A program made the translations under genes and the position numbers. Below the pieces are notes generated by a model. It was given only the letters and a program-made list of their open reading frames with translations. It did not search any database and was not told the DNA's origin. From Blastobasis lacticolella (taxonomy: Eukaryota > Arthropoda > Insecta > Lepidoptera > Blastobasidae), in the NCBI GenBank assembly GCA_905147135.1, contig LR990053.1, positions 3,918,501 to 3,982,500 on the forward strand: a stretch of 64,000 bases of DNA. Reading direction: 5' to 3'. How positions within the stretch are numbered: position 1 is the stretch's first letter; the number at the start of each line of letters is the position of its first letter. Of this stretch, positions 9,701 to 20,477 are shown one piece after another.

Positions 9701-12700
9701 TCACGTAAAAACGACGTCAGAATTGATAACTTTCGAGTTTATAATGTTGCCTTCATCATCCACGTCACACATTGTGATCTCCACTGCATTCTCTTGTGGT
9801 CCCGGCGTCTCTATTTCCGCCTGAGTCTCTTCCTTTGCAGTCTTGAGAGTTATTTCGAACCTCCTTGGGGTATGTTCCGTAGGTTCGGCCTTCAATTCTA
9901 AGTTAAACTCGAAGGAGGTTGTCAAAGGCTCCTTGGGGCCGCTGTAGCCGTCCACAATCTTCTTGGAGACGTCTTCGAACTCGTAGCGCGTGGTTGTAAG
10001 CCGATACATGCCGTCTTCGCTGATTTGGTATCTGAAATAGGAGTTATTACAACATTAGTGCTTAGTACAGGGGGTCTAAAAAGGCCAAATTAGCGTTTCA
10101 TAATATGATTCATATTCATTTGTCACAAACTCATCTGCAGCGTCGCTGTTGTTGACATTGACATGACAATTCAAAATGGCGTCGCTTAGTTCCAGTATTG
10201 GCCACCGGACCAGATAAGTTTGTGGCACTATAATATCAATCATGAAACGCTAATGTGGCCTTTGACGACCTGAGTGGTTCAATGGCCAACATCAAGTTCT
10301 GATGCAAGAGGTCCCAGGTTCGATTCCCGGCCAGGCAGAAATTGAAATGATGAATTTTAATTTCTGTTAAGGGGCTGGGTGTTCTATTTATAATAAGTAT
10401 GTATTTAAAAGTATTTAAGTAGTATATCAGTTATCTAGCACCCATAGTACAAGCTTAGTGTGGGGCTAGATGGCGCTGTGTGAATTTGTCCAGGAATATT
10501 TATTTTATTTATTTTGGCCAGTTTTGGAAACATACAAATCGATATTTTAGTGATGATCATCCAGTCATCATTAGCTTGTCATTGTCAGAAATATTTATGG
10601 TTTACGTCCTAAACACTTTGGCTGTTTATTTGTAATAATTTAAGATTACATTACGTGAAAGACGCAAGGCGGACCCCGGGCCCTTACGTACCGCGCGGGA
10701 GCGCAACAGGGACATAGCGCCATGATGATGATGACATTACACGCAAGACACAATAAAAGATAATAAATTGTAATCTCTATAACGCTATCGGATTAGAATA
10801 TGATAACGAAATTTCATCATTTTATTGTTTTATTGGTACGAGAACCAGCTTTGTCGTGCGATTTCATCATCTCAGCCCAAATATGCCCATCCCTCGATGT
10901 AGCCCACCGTCTTTCCAACAATATTTCGGCTCTGCGCCACCTGCATTCATCGAGACAGGGTTCAGTCCGTCACTAGTCATTCGAGAAGAGTCGAACAGAC
11001 TTGAAATAAAAGCTGAAGTGGCAAAGACCAGACCGCTAGTCTGTTCCTCTACTATAATCACAATAATCTTGGCGATAATGTCCCGGTTGAGCTCACGAGC
11101 GCGAGGGCCCGCGGTCCGCCGTGATCAGGTAATTACAGTGGAGCGACTACCATCTGACCTCCGTGACCCAGCTACCAGGGGAACCTAACGAGATTGGAAC
11201 ATGGTTACAAATTCAGTTGCCTGAATTTGCAGGTTTCATCACGATGTTTTCCCTCACCGTAAGAGCATCGGTTAGAATTCAACTAATGTACATAACTCAG
11301 AAAAGAGTCATTGGTACATGGATTCGAACTCGGTACCTCTCGCTTACGAGTCGGATACTCAACCGTCCGGCCACCGACACTCTTTTAACTTTAGCCTGTT
11401 ACTCTACTAATGAACATTAAAAAAAAACGCAAAAACTATATTTTGAAGCATAGGAGTTCTCGAATGTAAGTGACGATGCGGTCGAAGTTGAAGCGTGCCT
11501 GTCTAGAAACAGCTTATTAAAAGCAGGACCAACGAAGAAGCAAATGATTGTGACAGATGTCAACACGACAGCAAAGCTAGCACAAGTGTGCTCTCGTGCG
11601 CGACATAGATACTGCTATCTCTTTCATCTTAGTATTGGGAGAATCAAACAGTCTCTCTAGCGGCGAGAGCTATACATATTGCGGGCATACTTGTGCTAGC
11701 CGTGCAGGTTTATGAGAAACAACAGGTCTTTTCTCTCTGCTATTGTTGGGCATGCTTTATTTTAGACTAGCTTCCCGTCCGTGTAGACTTTTGCACCTTG
11801 CGAGTGGAGGGAAATAGTTCAAACTTTTTCATACCATGCCTTTATCGCGAGTTCTCTATGATCAGTCAGAGTATTTGTCAAGACCAATCAAACGAGCCCA
11901 AACTCGATGGGTTTACCATGCGTAGTGTAGGAGATTCTATTGCCACCTTCCGTCTTCATCATCAGATCAGCTCGATGGTATCATGACATTGCATTGTCAC
12001 CGAACTTACATAAGGGGCCGTTCATAAAATACGTTCGCACACAAGGGGTGGGGGAGGGCTCTTGCTGAGTGTGACAAAGTGTGACAAGGGGGGACGGAGG
12101 GTGTATGGCAACGTGACGTTCGCTGTTCATTAAAATATTTTCAATAAGTATTTTTTTTTTTACTTTTTCTATTTTTAAATTTTCATCATAATAGAAAGTC
12201 ATTTATTTTATATTTAGTAAATATATAGACTTTCAAACGTATACAGTTTTATAATAATAAATTGTAACTTGATATATATTCATTTTTGTTTATTTCTCGA
12301 TATGAGCGCTGGCCATGGACTTATTCGTTATAAAAGATATTTATTACTTTATTTAAATTTTATTATAAAAACTAAATAAATATTTAAATTCTCAAATTTT
12401 GTGCACTATTAATTAAAATTTACCATATTCAGGGGGGGGGGGCTTAGTTTTTGTGACGAAATATTTTGAGAGGGGTCACAGAAAGTGTGACACAGCCTGA
12501 CAATGGGGGGGAGGGGGTTAGAAAAAGCTGATTTTAGCGTGACGTATTTTATGAACGGCCCCTAAGTAAGTACGCAAAATTTCAGCTCAACCGGAAACCG
12601 GGAAATGGGTAAAATTTTACTTGCAAGATTTTATTACGCACAAACATGTAAAAGTAAATAAATGCTTGTAAAAAAGTAGCCTAATATTCGTTCTCAGGTG

Positions 12701-15700
12701 CTAAACAACCTAATTTCAACAAAATCGGTACAGTGATTTAGCTGTAAAAACATAATATTCCTGAGTTTATATAATATTTAGTGGGGACAATTAGTAAGAA
12801 ATAATAGCTAACCTGAACCGACTATGTCCGAACGGCCACTGCGCTCCGTGCATTTTAACCAGATGCGCAGTAAGCCGGTTCCCCCTCGAAAATATCTTCA
12901 TATCCTTCTCAGGGCACATGTGACAGGCGTACTTCCTCTTTGGCCTGATCTTCCGTTTGACGTCGTACTCTGAATTCTCCTCGTCAGAGACCTCCTGGTC
13001 GCTATCCTCTTTCTTTATCTTGCCCCGCTTTCTGGCATGTGACTCCATGTGTCTGCGGAGGTCCGATTGGGTTACAGACCTGTAAATAAAAATAATAAAT
13101 AAATAAATATTCATGGACAAATTCACACAACGCCATCTAGCCCCAAACTAAGCAAAGCTTGTACTATGAGTGCTACATAACTGATATACTACTTAAATAC
13201 TTTAAATATATACTTATTATACATATAACACCCAGACCCGCAACAGAAATTAAAATTCATCATTTCAATTTCTGACCGGCCGGGAATCGAACCCGGGACC
13301 TCTTGCGTGGCAGACCGGCATGTAGACCATTAAACCACTCAGGTCGTCTCGTCGTCGGTCACTTAGGTAAATGGATTGTTGATCGGGTTAATTTGATACG
13401 TACATGTTTTAAATGATCGAGATTGGAGGTATGTATTACCTCCTATGTATGTAACATTAGATTCAAATGTTGGCATTTACATTAAATGTTGTATATTCAT
13501 GGATAAGCTGTTGGAAATACTAATAACAATAACATAACTAATAACATCTCCATACCTGTATACTTACACAGTTGAACAATAAAGACAATTCCACCAGTAT
13601 AAGATAAGCAAGATTCTTTAAACACGCGCATACATGGTAATGTGATCTCTGCCTATCCCTATGGGAGAAAAGCGTGACGGTACGTATGTGTAAAACACTT
13701 TTTGCACCTACAAAGCTCAGACACTTACCTATGATCGCAGTGCGGACACTTATGATGCCTCTCGTTGACATGTTTGTATCGTACATGGTGTGCCAGCGCG
13801 GCTGGCGAGGGCGCGCTCATGTCGCAAAGCGCGCACGCGAACGCCGATATGTGTTGTCGCGAATGGGACTGCTCTAGGCGTTCGTTGGCGAACGTCAGGC
13901 CGCACATTGTGCATTTGTGCTTGGAGTTCGGGTATACGTTCTGTGGGAGAGACGGTTTGATTAGCGAGGATTTGGAATGAAGATGGGATCTTTAGATTTG
14001 GATATAGCCTGGAATTTTCCGCTACTCGAGGCGCGTCGGTGGCCTAGTGGTAACGGTAACCGACTCGGTTCGAATCTCACTGCCGCCATGTACCAGTTAC
14101 TTTTTTCTGAATTATGTACATTAGTTGAATTCTAACCTATGTTCGCACAGCTCTAATGCTAACCAATGCTCTTACGGTGGGGGAAGACATCGTGATAAAA
14201 CCTGCACGCCTAAATGCGCCTAAATCTATCTGTGGAGACCTATAATTGGCATACTATTTCTTATATAAAGAACTATTGTATTATGAAGCTGTTCGTCTTC
14301 CTAATAAATAAAATAATAAATAAATGTGTGTCAGGATCCCCTGTTATTATGGTCACGGAGGTTAGACGGCAGTCGCTCCACTGTAATTACCAGATTTGTC
14401 AAATCCTGGATCATGGTTAAAGGCGGACCCCGGGTCCTCGTGCACGAGAGCATAACCGGGACATTACCGACACACGACCAGCCAGCCCACCTGACGGTAA
14501 GTGACAACTGTCGCCATCACATATTCGCACATAACATCTACAATTCATACATTTAGGTTGCAGGTAACACACACACGTCACAGTGAGGACTAAGATAAAA
14601 TGCCTCATGCCTGTAATTTCGCTGGCTACCTTATCCTTCAAACCGGAACACAATGCAATCATTGTTCCTTGGCGGCAGAAATAGATAAGACGGTGGTACT
14701 CACCCAGGCAGACTCCTCAGGCTTGACAGAGTCCTACCACCTGATAAACCTGAGTATTACTACACAACAGTAAACCTACGTCTGCATTACAACACTAGTC
14801 ATAGTTAAAAGAAAGAAACCTAGTTTATCACCAGGCGCCGTATTTTTGAACCATTCGATTCGTTGCTAGAGCTCGTCTAGTCTAAAATGACGCGCCCCAC
14901 TACTTAGTTAGATGATTTCGATGTGTGAGTGCAAATATTAATAACGACACTTCATCTGTGTGGGAGCGTCGACTGCTCCAATCGAACGACGCGAGCGCCT
15001 ACGTACTACCAATTACAACGGCATTTGTATATGTATTGCGTCCATATTTTAAACTTGCTGTGCGTTAGTTTAATTTTAGATTAGACGAGCTCTACCCAAC
15101 TCTTTAGGCGGACTCGTCAGAGTCCTACCACCTGGTTAAAAAGGTTAGTACCACGAACCTGTCTCAACAGATGCTCCGCCAACTTGGTGTTGGTGGCGAA
15201 GTGTTTCCCGCAGTGGTAGCACGCGATCAGCCGCTCCCTGGTGTGGGAGCGCACGTGCATCACGAGCCGCACGCGCCGCGGGAACGTCGCCCCGCACCCG
15301 GCCCAGGAGCACAGGTTGTTGGGCGAATAGTTGGTGTGCTGACGGACGTGGTCGAAGAACGCCTGGATGGAGAACAGAGACAATTGAAAGAAATAAAGAA
15401 CATTTAATGACACAAACAACAACTCCACAACATAAAAAAAAACAGTAAACCAAAAAGACATAAATAGAACACAATTATTAAAACATAAAATACACGCGGA
15501 TTTTGTATTTGTTGTGAAGTGTAATTGATAAAGTGTTGTGGTGGCGTGTTTGTGCAAAAAGGACCTGCTGAGCGAGGCACGGACAAATGTACATAACATA
15601 CATGGAATACAAATATATACTAAATATACTACTTATACCGGTCATAATCAGTTGTTTGTTGTGTAACATGTGCAATTGGCCTCTGTAGGTTACTTAACGC

Positions 15701-18700
15701 TGTTGCCAACAATACTCTGATTTCAATTATTGATATTGTTACTTAGCATCTGAACCCATGAAATCGATGATACGGAAACGCAAGATTCCGTTCAGATGCT
15801 AACATCTAATCGCAAAAGTAACGATTTCAATAATTGAAATCGGAGAATTGATGGCAACAGTTACGTTATTAGTCTACTGGTATTCTACCTGAGCTGTCAA
15901 GCTGTAAACAGACAGAAAACAGACTTGGGGACTGTAGTCCCCAAAAAGCCATTTTTTTTTTGTATCAATTTATTTATTTATTCGTATGGCATTAATAGCC
16001 GAGTCGCTAATTATAACCTAGGTAATTAATGAACACTAAAGCTACAAGTAAATATCGAAATTCATCACCCATTGGGCTGCGTTTTCATCAGGAGAGAACA
16101 AGTCCAAAGAGTCTCCAGTGTATTTCCGCTTTGTGTCAATATAAATATTGAACACAAGTGCAGGAACATGAGCTCAGCCAGCACGTGTATTAAACAATAA
16201 CATTACATAGACCACAAACCTGTATAGAATTAAATACGGCATTGCAATTTATCCACATGCAGGTATGCATACTTTTCAACAACGGCAACTGGTTACGTTT
16301 TGTTGAGTCTCTATTGCAACGTACTAGCTTTAGGGTGGCTCTTCCATTGTAGCCGATCGCCATTAATTTCGCATGATAAGCATGGTAGTTCACGTGGCGG
16401 AGCATCTCATTGTGATCACTACATTTGTGCCCACATACGTCCCAAAGACATACGTATTCCACTGGAAAAATTGATGTAGTTTAGCAAAGGTAATTATAAA
16501 ATTTGGACAAGCATAATGTATGGTGACTTGCAAGTTTATTTTTAATATTTATTCAGAAATAGTTAGTTCCATTACTAGGAGTGTTGGTGACCGAGTGGTT
16601 AAGGTATCCAGGGTATCCTACTTGTATGGGAGAGGTACCGGGTCCAAATACCATTGCGACCATGTATCAATGACTCTTTTCTGAGTTTTATGTGCATTAG
16701 TTAAATTGTAACCTATGTTATAACAATGAAGGAGAACATCATGATGAAACCAGCACATTCAGGCGACTGAATCTGTAACCATGATCAAGTCTGGTCAGGT
16801 TTCCTTGGCAGCAGGCTCACGGAGGTTAGATGGCAGGCACTCCACTGTAATTATCTAATCTGCCAAATCCTGGATAATGGTCAAGGTGGACCATGGGCCC
16901 TCATCGCGAGAGCACAACCGGCACATTAACAACATGATGATAAAAATATCCCGGTTGTGCTCTCGAGGATGAGGGCCCGGGGTCCACCTTGACCATGATC
17001 CAGGATTTGGCGATCAGGTAATTACAGGTAACAACAAGATGATGATTATTATAATATACATAATACATATAAGCATAAGTTACTCACCATTATCTTCATC
17101 TCTAATAATATGCACATCATTGTGGTGGTTTTTGACATGTTTTTGGAATTGGTCATAGTCAGTGAAAGACCAACCACAAGATTGCCATTCACATTCCAAG
17201 TTTAAGTTTTCTACTCTTAGCTTTTTTATGGGCTGAAACAATACATAATACTACATAACTTCATACCTTTTTATGTTAGTTGAGATCATAGTAATTCACT
17301 TGCTTTGGTCCTGATATACATCTTTCGCTTCTTCCACATTCATCACCCTTTTTATACATGCTTCTGGTTTAATAATTATTGGTCATTCAAAGACAGTATT
17401 CCCTCAATTCTCAGATAGTTTATCTTGAGATTAACAAAAATAAACCTAACTAAAAATAATTTTGATCTGACTGGTAGACAACTCATATATTATATTAATA
17501 TAATAACTCGTATCTTATCTCATCATTATTGATGACATGTATAAATGAATAATGAGGTAATTAATTTATATGGAATAATAATTTGGATACTACATGTAAT
17601 ATCATTTTAAATTGTTTCATTTTGACATTATTTATTAATTTGACATGTGTACCATTGGTTACACTTAAATGAATAATAATGTAATGAATTTATATTGAAT
17701 AACTTTACCAACTTGGCTATTTGAAATGTAATTATTGAATTGTATAACATTCCCATAGTTTAAGGTACTTAAGAACTTGTAATTTAATGAGGAATGAAAA
17801 AATAAAGTACAATCTTTTGTACATGTTGACATGTAAATTTTTAATTTATGAAATAAATTAAGATAGGGCTATCTCAGGTAGGGGTAGGTAAATTATAAAT
17901 TATCAGAATGTCATGTCAGAGATGTTCGGATTTGGCTAGAGCCGACCAACTGTCAGTTGCAGTTGATATTAATCCTTACGATTGTGTTAATTATGAAACT
18001 TTGGTCAGGAAATTGCAATATTATGGAATAAAGGGCTTAGCTCTAAAGTTATTAAGTTCATATGTAAGTCAGAGAATTCAGAAGGATGATGTGAACAGAG
18101 AAAGATCTGCAGAGTCTGTTGTATCTATGGGGGTCCCACAGGGGTCAATTCTGGGTCCGTTTTTTATTCTTATTTATGTAAATGATTTGCCGTACTTTCT
18201 TAAAGATACTCACGAAATGGTTTTGTTCGCTGATGATACATCTTTAGTGTTTAAAATTAAAATTCAACAATTAACATATGACTATGTGAACAAAGCTATT
18301 TCAGAAGTGGTAAACTGGTTTACGGTTAATAATTTAAGGTTACGGCAAAAAGACAAAATGTTCAAAATTCTCTTTGCTTAATGTTAGATCAGTACCCACT
18401 AATATACAAGTAAGAGGCGAAAATTTAGATCTTGTTGATTCCACAGTATTTTTAGGCTTTACTCTAGATAGTAGATTACAATGGGGTCCACACATTGATA
18501 TATTGGCGAAAAGGCTATGTTCTGCAGCATATGCTGTAAAAAAGATACAAGGTTATTCTGATGAGGCTACAGCAAGATTAGTTTACTTTAGTTATTTCCA
18601 CAGTATTATGACTTATGGTATACTGGCATAATGTATTTGTACTGCAGAAAAAGACTATTCACACGATTTACCAATTGGGACCTAGAACTTCACTTAAGAG

Positions 18701-20477
18701 ATACATTCTTAAGTGAAGTCTTCAGAAGAATATTGACATTATGACAATGCCACCACAATACAAATATGAGAACTTGATCTATGTTTATAAAAATATACAC
18801 TTGTTTAAGAAGAACAAGGATGTACATGTAGGAATACTAGAAATAAAGATAAACTTGTTACTAGTTCCAACAGATATACAGAATTTATCATTGAAAAAAT
18901 TTAAAAACACTATAAAAATCAAATTATGTCAAAAAAGTTATTATAGTATATCTGAATATGAAAATGACAAAAGTCCATGGAACTGAACCATGGACTTACT
19001 ACCCAAAGGGACTGCGCACTGCTTTGACTAAAACCGGGCAGAGCGAGAGTCACCATCGATAGTCCTGTGTCCCTTTCTAGTGTTGCCACCATTGTTGATG
19101 CAAATTCCGAATTACTTTTATTATTTGGCGCGGACACCGACCTCAGGGCCAAGCAGAGCTGGACCGGGTGCAATCTGAAGGTCATGTTTTCACCAGGGTC
19201 CAGCTCAAGCTTACCCTGCTACTCGGAAACTATTGGCCCTAAAACACTAGTTCCTAGAGTGAAATGATAGCACTCCTCGAGATCATCATTTCGCATGACA
19301 GCTAAGTCACACTTAGAACTGTTGTAACTCGGAAACGATTGGTCTTAGAACACTAGTTCCTATAGCAATACGATAGTACTCATCGAGATCTATATTTCGG
19401 ATTACAGTTCTATGTTTGACAGCTGTCATACCAAATGTAGATCTCGACAAGTACTATCATTTCTCTGCAGAAACTAGTGTTTTAGGACCAATGGGTTCCG
19501 AGTTACAAAAGATTTAACTTTGACAGCTGTTACCTGAAATGTAGAAATCGACGAGTACGATCACTTCTCTTTAGAAACTATTTAGTGTTGTAGGATAAAT
19601 CGTTACCGAACTCTTTAATCTGTTGTGTGGAACAAAAAGTTGTAGGTTAATAATTATGTCGACTCGACGTTTGTCGGAGAAACGTTCAGTAGATCAAAAG
19701 GTATTTCGGCAACTACTTTTCGGATTGTACTGATTACCTCATAATAATACCAAATTCACGGTAAATATATTTCTCCAATAATGGCAACACCAAACATGAC
19801 ACTTGTCAATTTAGAATGACGGTGATTATGCCAATAACATTGTGTTTACACTGTTAGAAAGGGACATCGATGGTGACTCTCGCTCTGACCGGTTTTAGTC
19901 AAAGCAGTGCGCAGTCCCTTTGGGTAGTAAGTCCATGGACTGAACTGCTGTTCTTTAAAGATAGTACCTAGGACAAATAATGTGTTAGTACATAAGACAT
20001 GCTAAAAAAAAAGAATTAACGTAGGCTCTGTGGGTTTCTTGCCATTTCTTTCCCCACGGAGAACCACCTTGGAAGCGGCGTTAAATTTATTTATTTATTA
20101 TAGGTTAGTTCGGACTCAGGTTCAGCTCAAGATAAATTGACCCATTTATTCTAAAAGGGCAGACAGCTAAGTAAAACTAATCTAATCTTGTGTATAATAA
20201 ATGGTTAAATAAAACAAATAAATAAAACTTACTACAAACTTACCACAATCTTAGGTTCGACGCTATGCTCGTCAATACCGTTTGGGACAGTAGCCTCATC
20301 ATCCGCAGCAGACAATAGGAAATTTTTTCGGTCTGCATTGGTCTGTATTATGAACTGAATATCATTTTTATTCTGCAGAGACAGCTTCTTGGGCTCTTGG
20401 CTGTCCTGTTTCTGAAGCCAATCCAAGCAACGAAGCAAACGCTTATTTGGAAGCACAGTTTCTTTGGAATCCTCCAT
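9701..20477 (-). CDS. Hinfp: Histone H4 transcription factor (HINFP/MIZF orthologue), seven exons
   Basis: Exons, in order of translation: 20477-20244, 17232-17088, 16461-16220, 15362-15159, 13940-13729, 13079-12813, 10031-9701. All junctions are GT-AG and in phase, giving 544 aa plus stop. Nine C2H2 fingers are visible, several split across exons: CEWQSC, CLWDVC, CMWINC, CSWAGC, CYHC, CTMC, CALC, CPHC and CHMCPEKD, each with its paired histidines. After the last finger comes HSRFRYQISEDGMYRL, which matches the conserved C-terminal HINFP block (FRYKEHEDGYMRL in human). HINFP binds the site II element of histone H4 promoters and drives H4 transcription at the G1/S step; that role is from the family. 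Exon 1 encodes a 78-aa segment without fingers. The introns are loaded with transposons, and the acceptor of exon 6 appears to be built from a SINE tail. Divergent from Prps and convergent with the amine oxidase. Confidence 0.93.
10079..10264. mobile_element. MITE with long terminal inverted repeats
   Basis: Left end AAGGCCAAATTAGCGTTTCAT and right end (reverse complement) AAGGCCACATTAGCGTTTCAT agree, and the similarity runs about 50 bases inward to TCACAAACTCATCTG / CCACAAACTTATCTG. A related piece without the outer ends lies inverted at 41660-41790. Within Hinfp intron 6. No ORF. Confidence 0.7.
10265..10510 (+). mobile_element. tRNA-derived SINE, family 2
   Basis: tRNA-like head GACCTGAGTGGTTCAATGGC with B box GGTTCGATTCCCGG (about 10318), then AGAAATTGAAATGATGAA, and a 3' part with GGGGCTAGATGGCGCTGTGTG and a TATTTATTTTATTT tail. 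Same family as 13090-13350 and 60195-60495. Antisense in Hinfp intron 6, directly after the MITE at 10079-10264. Confidence 0.75.
11060..11386 (-). mobile_element. tRNA-derived SINE, family 1
   Basis: On the minus strand the head has GAGTCTCGTAAGC-type anticodon arm sequence and the B box GAGTTCGAATCC (about 11320-11335); the tail end reads CCGGGACATTATCGCCAAG. Within Hinfp intron 6, in the same orientation as the gene. Confidence 0.7.
11468..11525 (-). repeat. Short jockey-like LINE tail
   Basis: AAGTGACGATGCGGTCGAAG and GCATGCCTGTCTAG-like text (here GCGTGCCTGTCTAG) correspond to the 3' end of the LINE at 45293-48785. Only about 55 bases remain. Confidence 0.5.
11573..11707. mobile_element. 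Small MITE with GCTAGCACAAGT ends
   Basis: Left AGCTAGCACAAGTGTGCTC and right (reverse complement) GGCTAGCACAAGTATGCCC form imperfect inverted ends of about 19 bases around a 100-base core without ORF. Hinfp intron 6. Confidence 0.5.
12014..12562. mobile_element. MITE with GGGGCCGTTCATAAAATACGT ends and TAA duplication
   Basis: Left end GGGGCCGTTCATAAAATACG, right end (reverse complement) GGGGCCGTTCATAAAATACG. Flanked by TAA at 12011-12013 and 12563-12565, a 3-bp duplication typical of PIF/Harbinger elements. Length 549 bp, with G-runs inside both ends and no ORF. It is inserted in another repeat whose uninterrupted relative lies inverted at 63165-63275. Confidence 0.75.
13090..13350 (-). 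mobile_element. tRNA-derived SINE, family 2, abutting Hinfp exon 6
   Basis: On the minus strand: head with GACCTGAGTGGTTTAATGG, B box GGGTTCGATTCCCGG, then CAGAAATTGAAATGATG, GGGGCTAGATGGCG and a tail TTTATTTATTATTTTTATTTACAG that runs straight into Hinfp exon 6 (first base 13079). The SINE is in the sense direction of Hinfp, and its T-rich tail forms the polypyrimidine tract of the exon 6 acceptor. Confidence 0.75.
14030..14475 (+). mobile_element. tRNA-derived SINE, family 1, with internal insertion
   Basis: Head with GGTGGCCTAGTGGTAACGG and B box CGGTTCGAATCTC (about 14065). The body is interrupted by about 115 bases at 14218-14335 containing an AATAAATAAAATAATAAATAAA tract, then resumes with TCACGGAGGTTAGACGGCAG and ends ACCGGGACATTACC. 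Hinfp intron 4. Confidence 0.65.
14867..15094. mobile_element. MITE-A, copy with TAGAGCTCGTCTA ends
   Basis: Ends TAGAGCTCGTCTAGTC and, reverse complemented, TAGAGCTCGTCTAATC, followed on both sides by AAAATGACGCG-type text on at least one arm. Other copies: 25140-25394, 35785-36040 and 60770-61025. No ORF. Hinfp intron 4, ending 65 bases before exon 4's donor side. Confidence 0.75.
15690..15870. mobile_element. MITE with about 60-base inverted arms
   Basis: The left arm AACGCTGTTGCCAACAATAC continues CTCTGATTTCAATTATTGAT; the right arm, reverse complemented, reads AACTGTTGCCATCAATTCTC then CGATTTCAATTATTGAAATC. The arms continue to GTTACTT and ATGCTAA. Hinfp intron 3. No ORF. Confidence 0.65.
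16582..16940 (+). mobile_element. tRNA-derived SINE, family 1
   Basis: Head GTTGGTGACCGAGTGGTTAAGG, degenerate B box CGGGTCCAAATACC (about 16637), body with GAACATCATGATGAAACC and tail ACCGGCACATTAACAACATGATGAT. It is followed at once by an inverted partial copy (16948-17030). Hinfp intron 2, antisense. Confidence 0.7.
16948..17030 (-). repeat. Inverted partial SINE family 1, forms a hairpin with its neighbour
   Basis: TCCCGGTTGTGCTCTCGAGG to ATCAGGTAATTACAG is the reverse complement of 16845-16930. The two tail-to-tail pieces could form a long stem in Hinfp pre-mRNA, 58 bases upstream (in DNA coordinates) of exon 2's donor side. Confidence 0.65.
17895..18960 (+). pseudogene. Reverse transcriptase relic of a non-LTR retrotransposon
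   Basis: Frames at 17908-18381 and 18374-18631 give RT motifs in order: DCVNYETLVRKLQYYG (palm start), GVPQGSILGPFF, ILIYVNDLP, FADDTSL (catalytic Asp pair), VNNLRLRQKDK, then FLGFTLDSRLQWGPHI and LCSAAYAVKKI. A third piece at 18741-18960 resembles the C-terminal region. The first palm motif is damaged (VAVDINPYD where the family has an acidic SKAFD), and there are frame changes near 18370 and 18630. It is a dead CR1/jockey-like LINE, antisense in Hinfp intron 1. Confidence 0.8.
18988..19938. mobile_element. Foldback DNA element, 951 bp, with long inverted ends
   Basis: Ends CCATGGACTTACTACCCAAA (18988) and the exact complement ending at 19938; similarity continues about 95 bases through GACTGCGCACTGCTTTGAC and GAGCGAGAGTCACCATCGAT. 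Flanked by ACTGAA at 18982-18987 and 19939-19944, a probable 6-bp target duplication. The inside holds four units of about 90 bases, each with ACTCGGAAAC and ACACTAGTTCCTA or their complements: two direct (about 19209-19300, 19327-19412) and two inverted (about 19412-19508, 19522-19613). No ORF. Hinfp intron 1. Confidence 0.8.
20085..20243. other. End of Hinfp intron 1 donor side, no further feature seen
   Basis: AT-rich intron sequence with a TTTATTTATTTATTA run at 20085-20100. The exon 1 donor GTAAGTTTG is read on the minus strand from 20243. Confidence 0.4.

Noticed and set aside
15117..15599. 160-codon minus-strand frame taken as one protein
   Set aside because: Only 15362-15159 is an exon of Hinfp; the rest of the frame is intron, shown by splice sites and by the finger continuing from exon 3.
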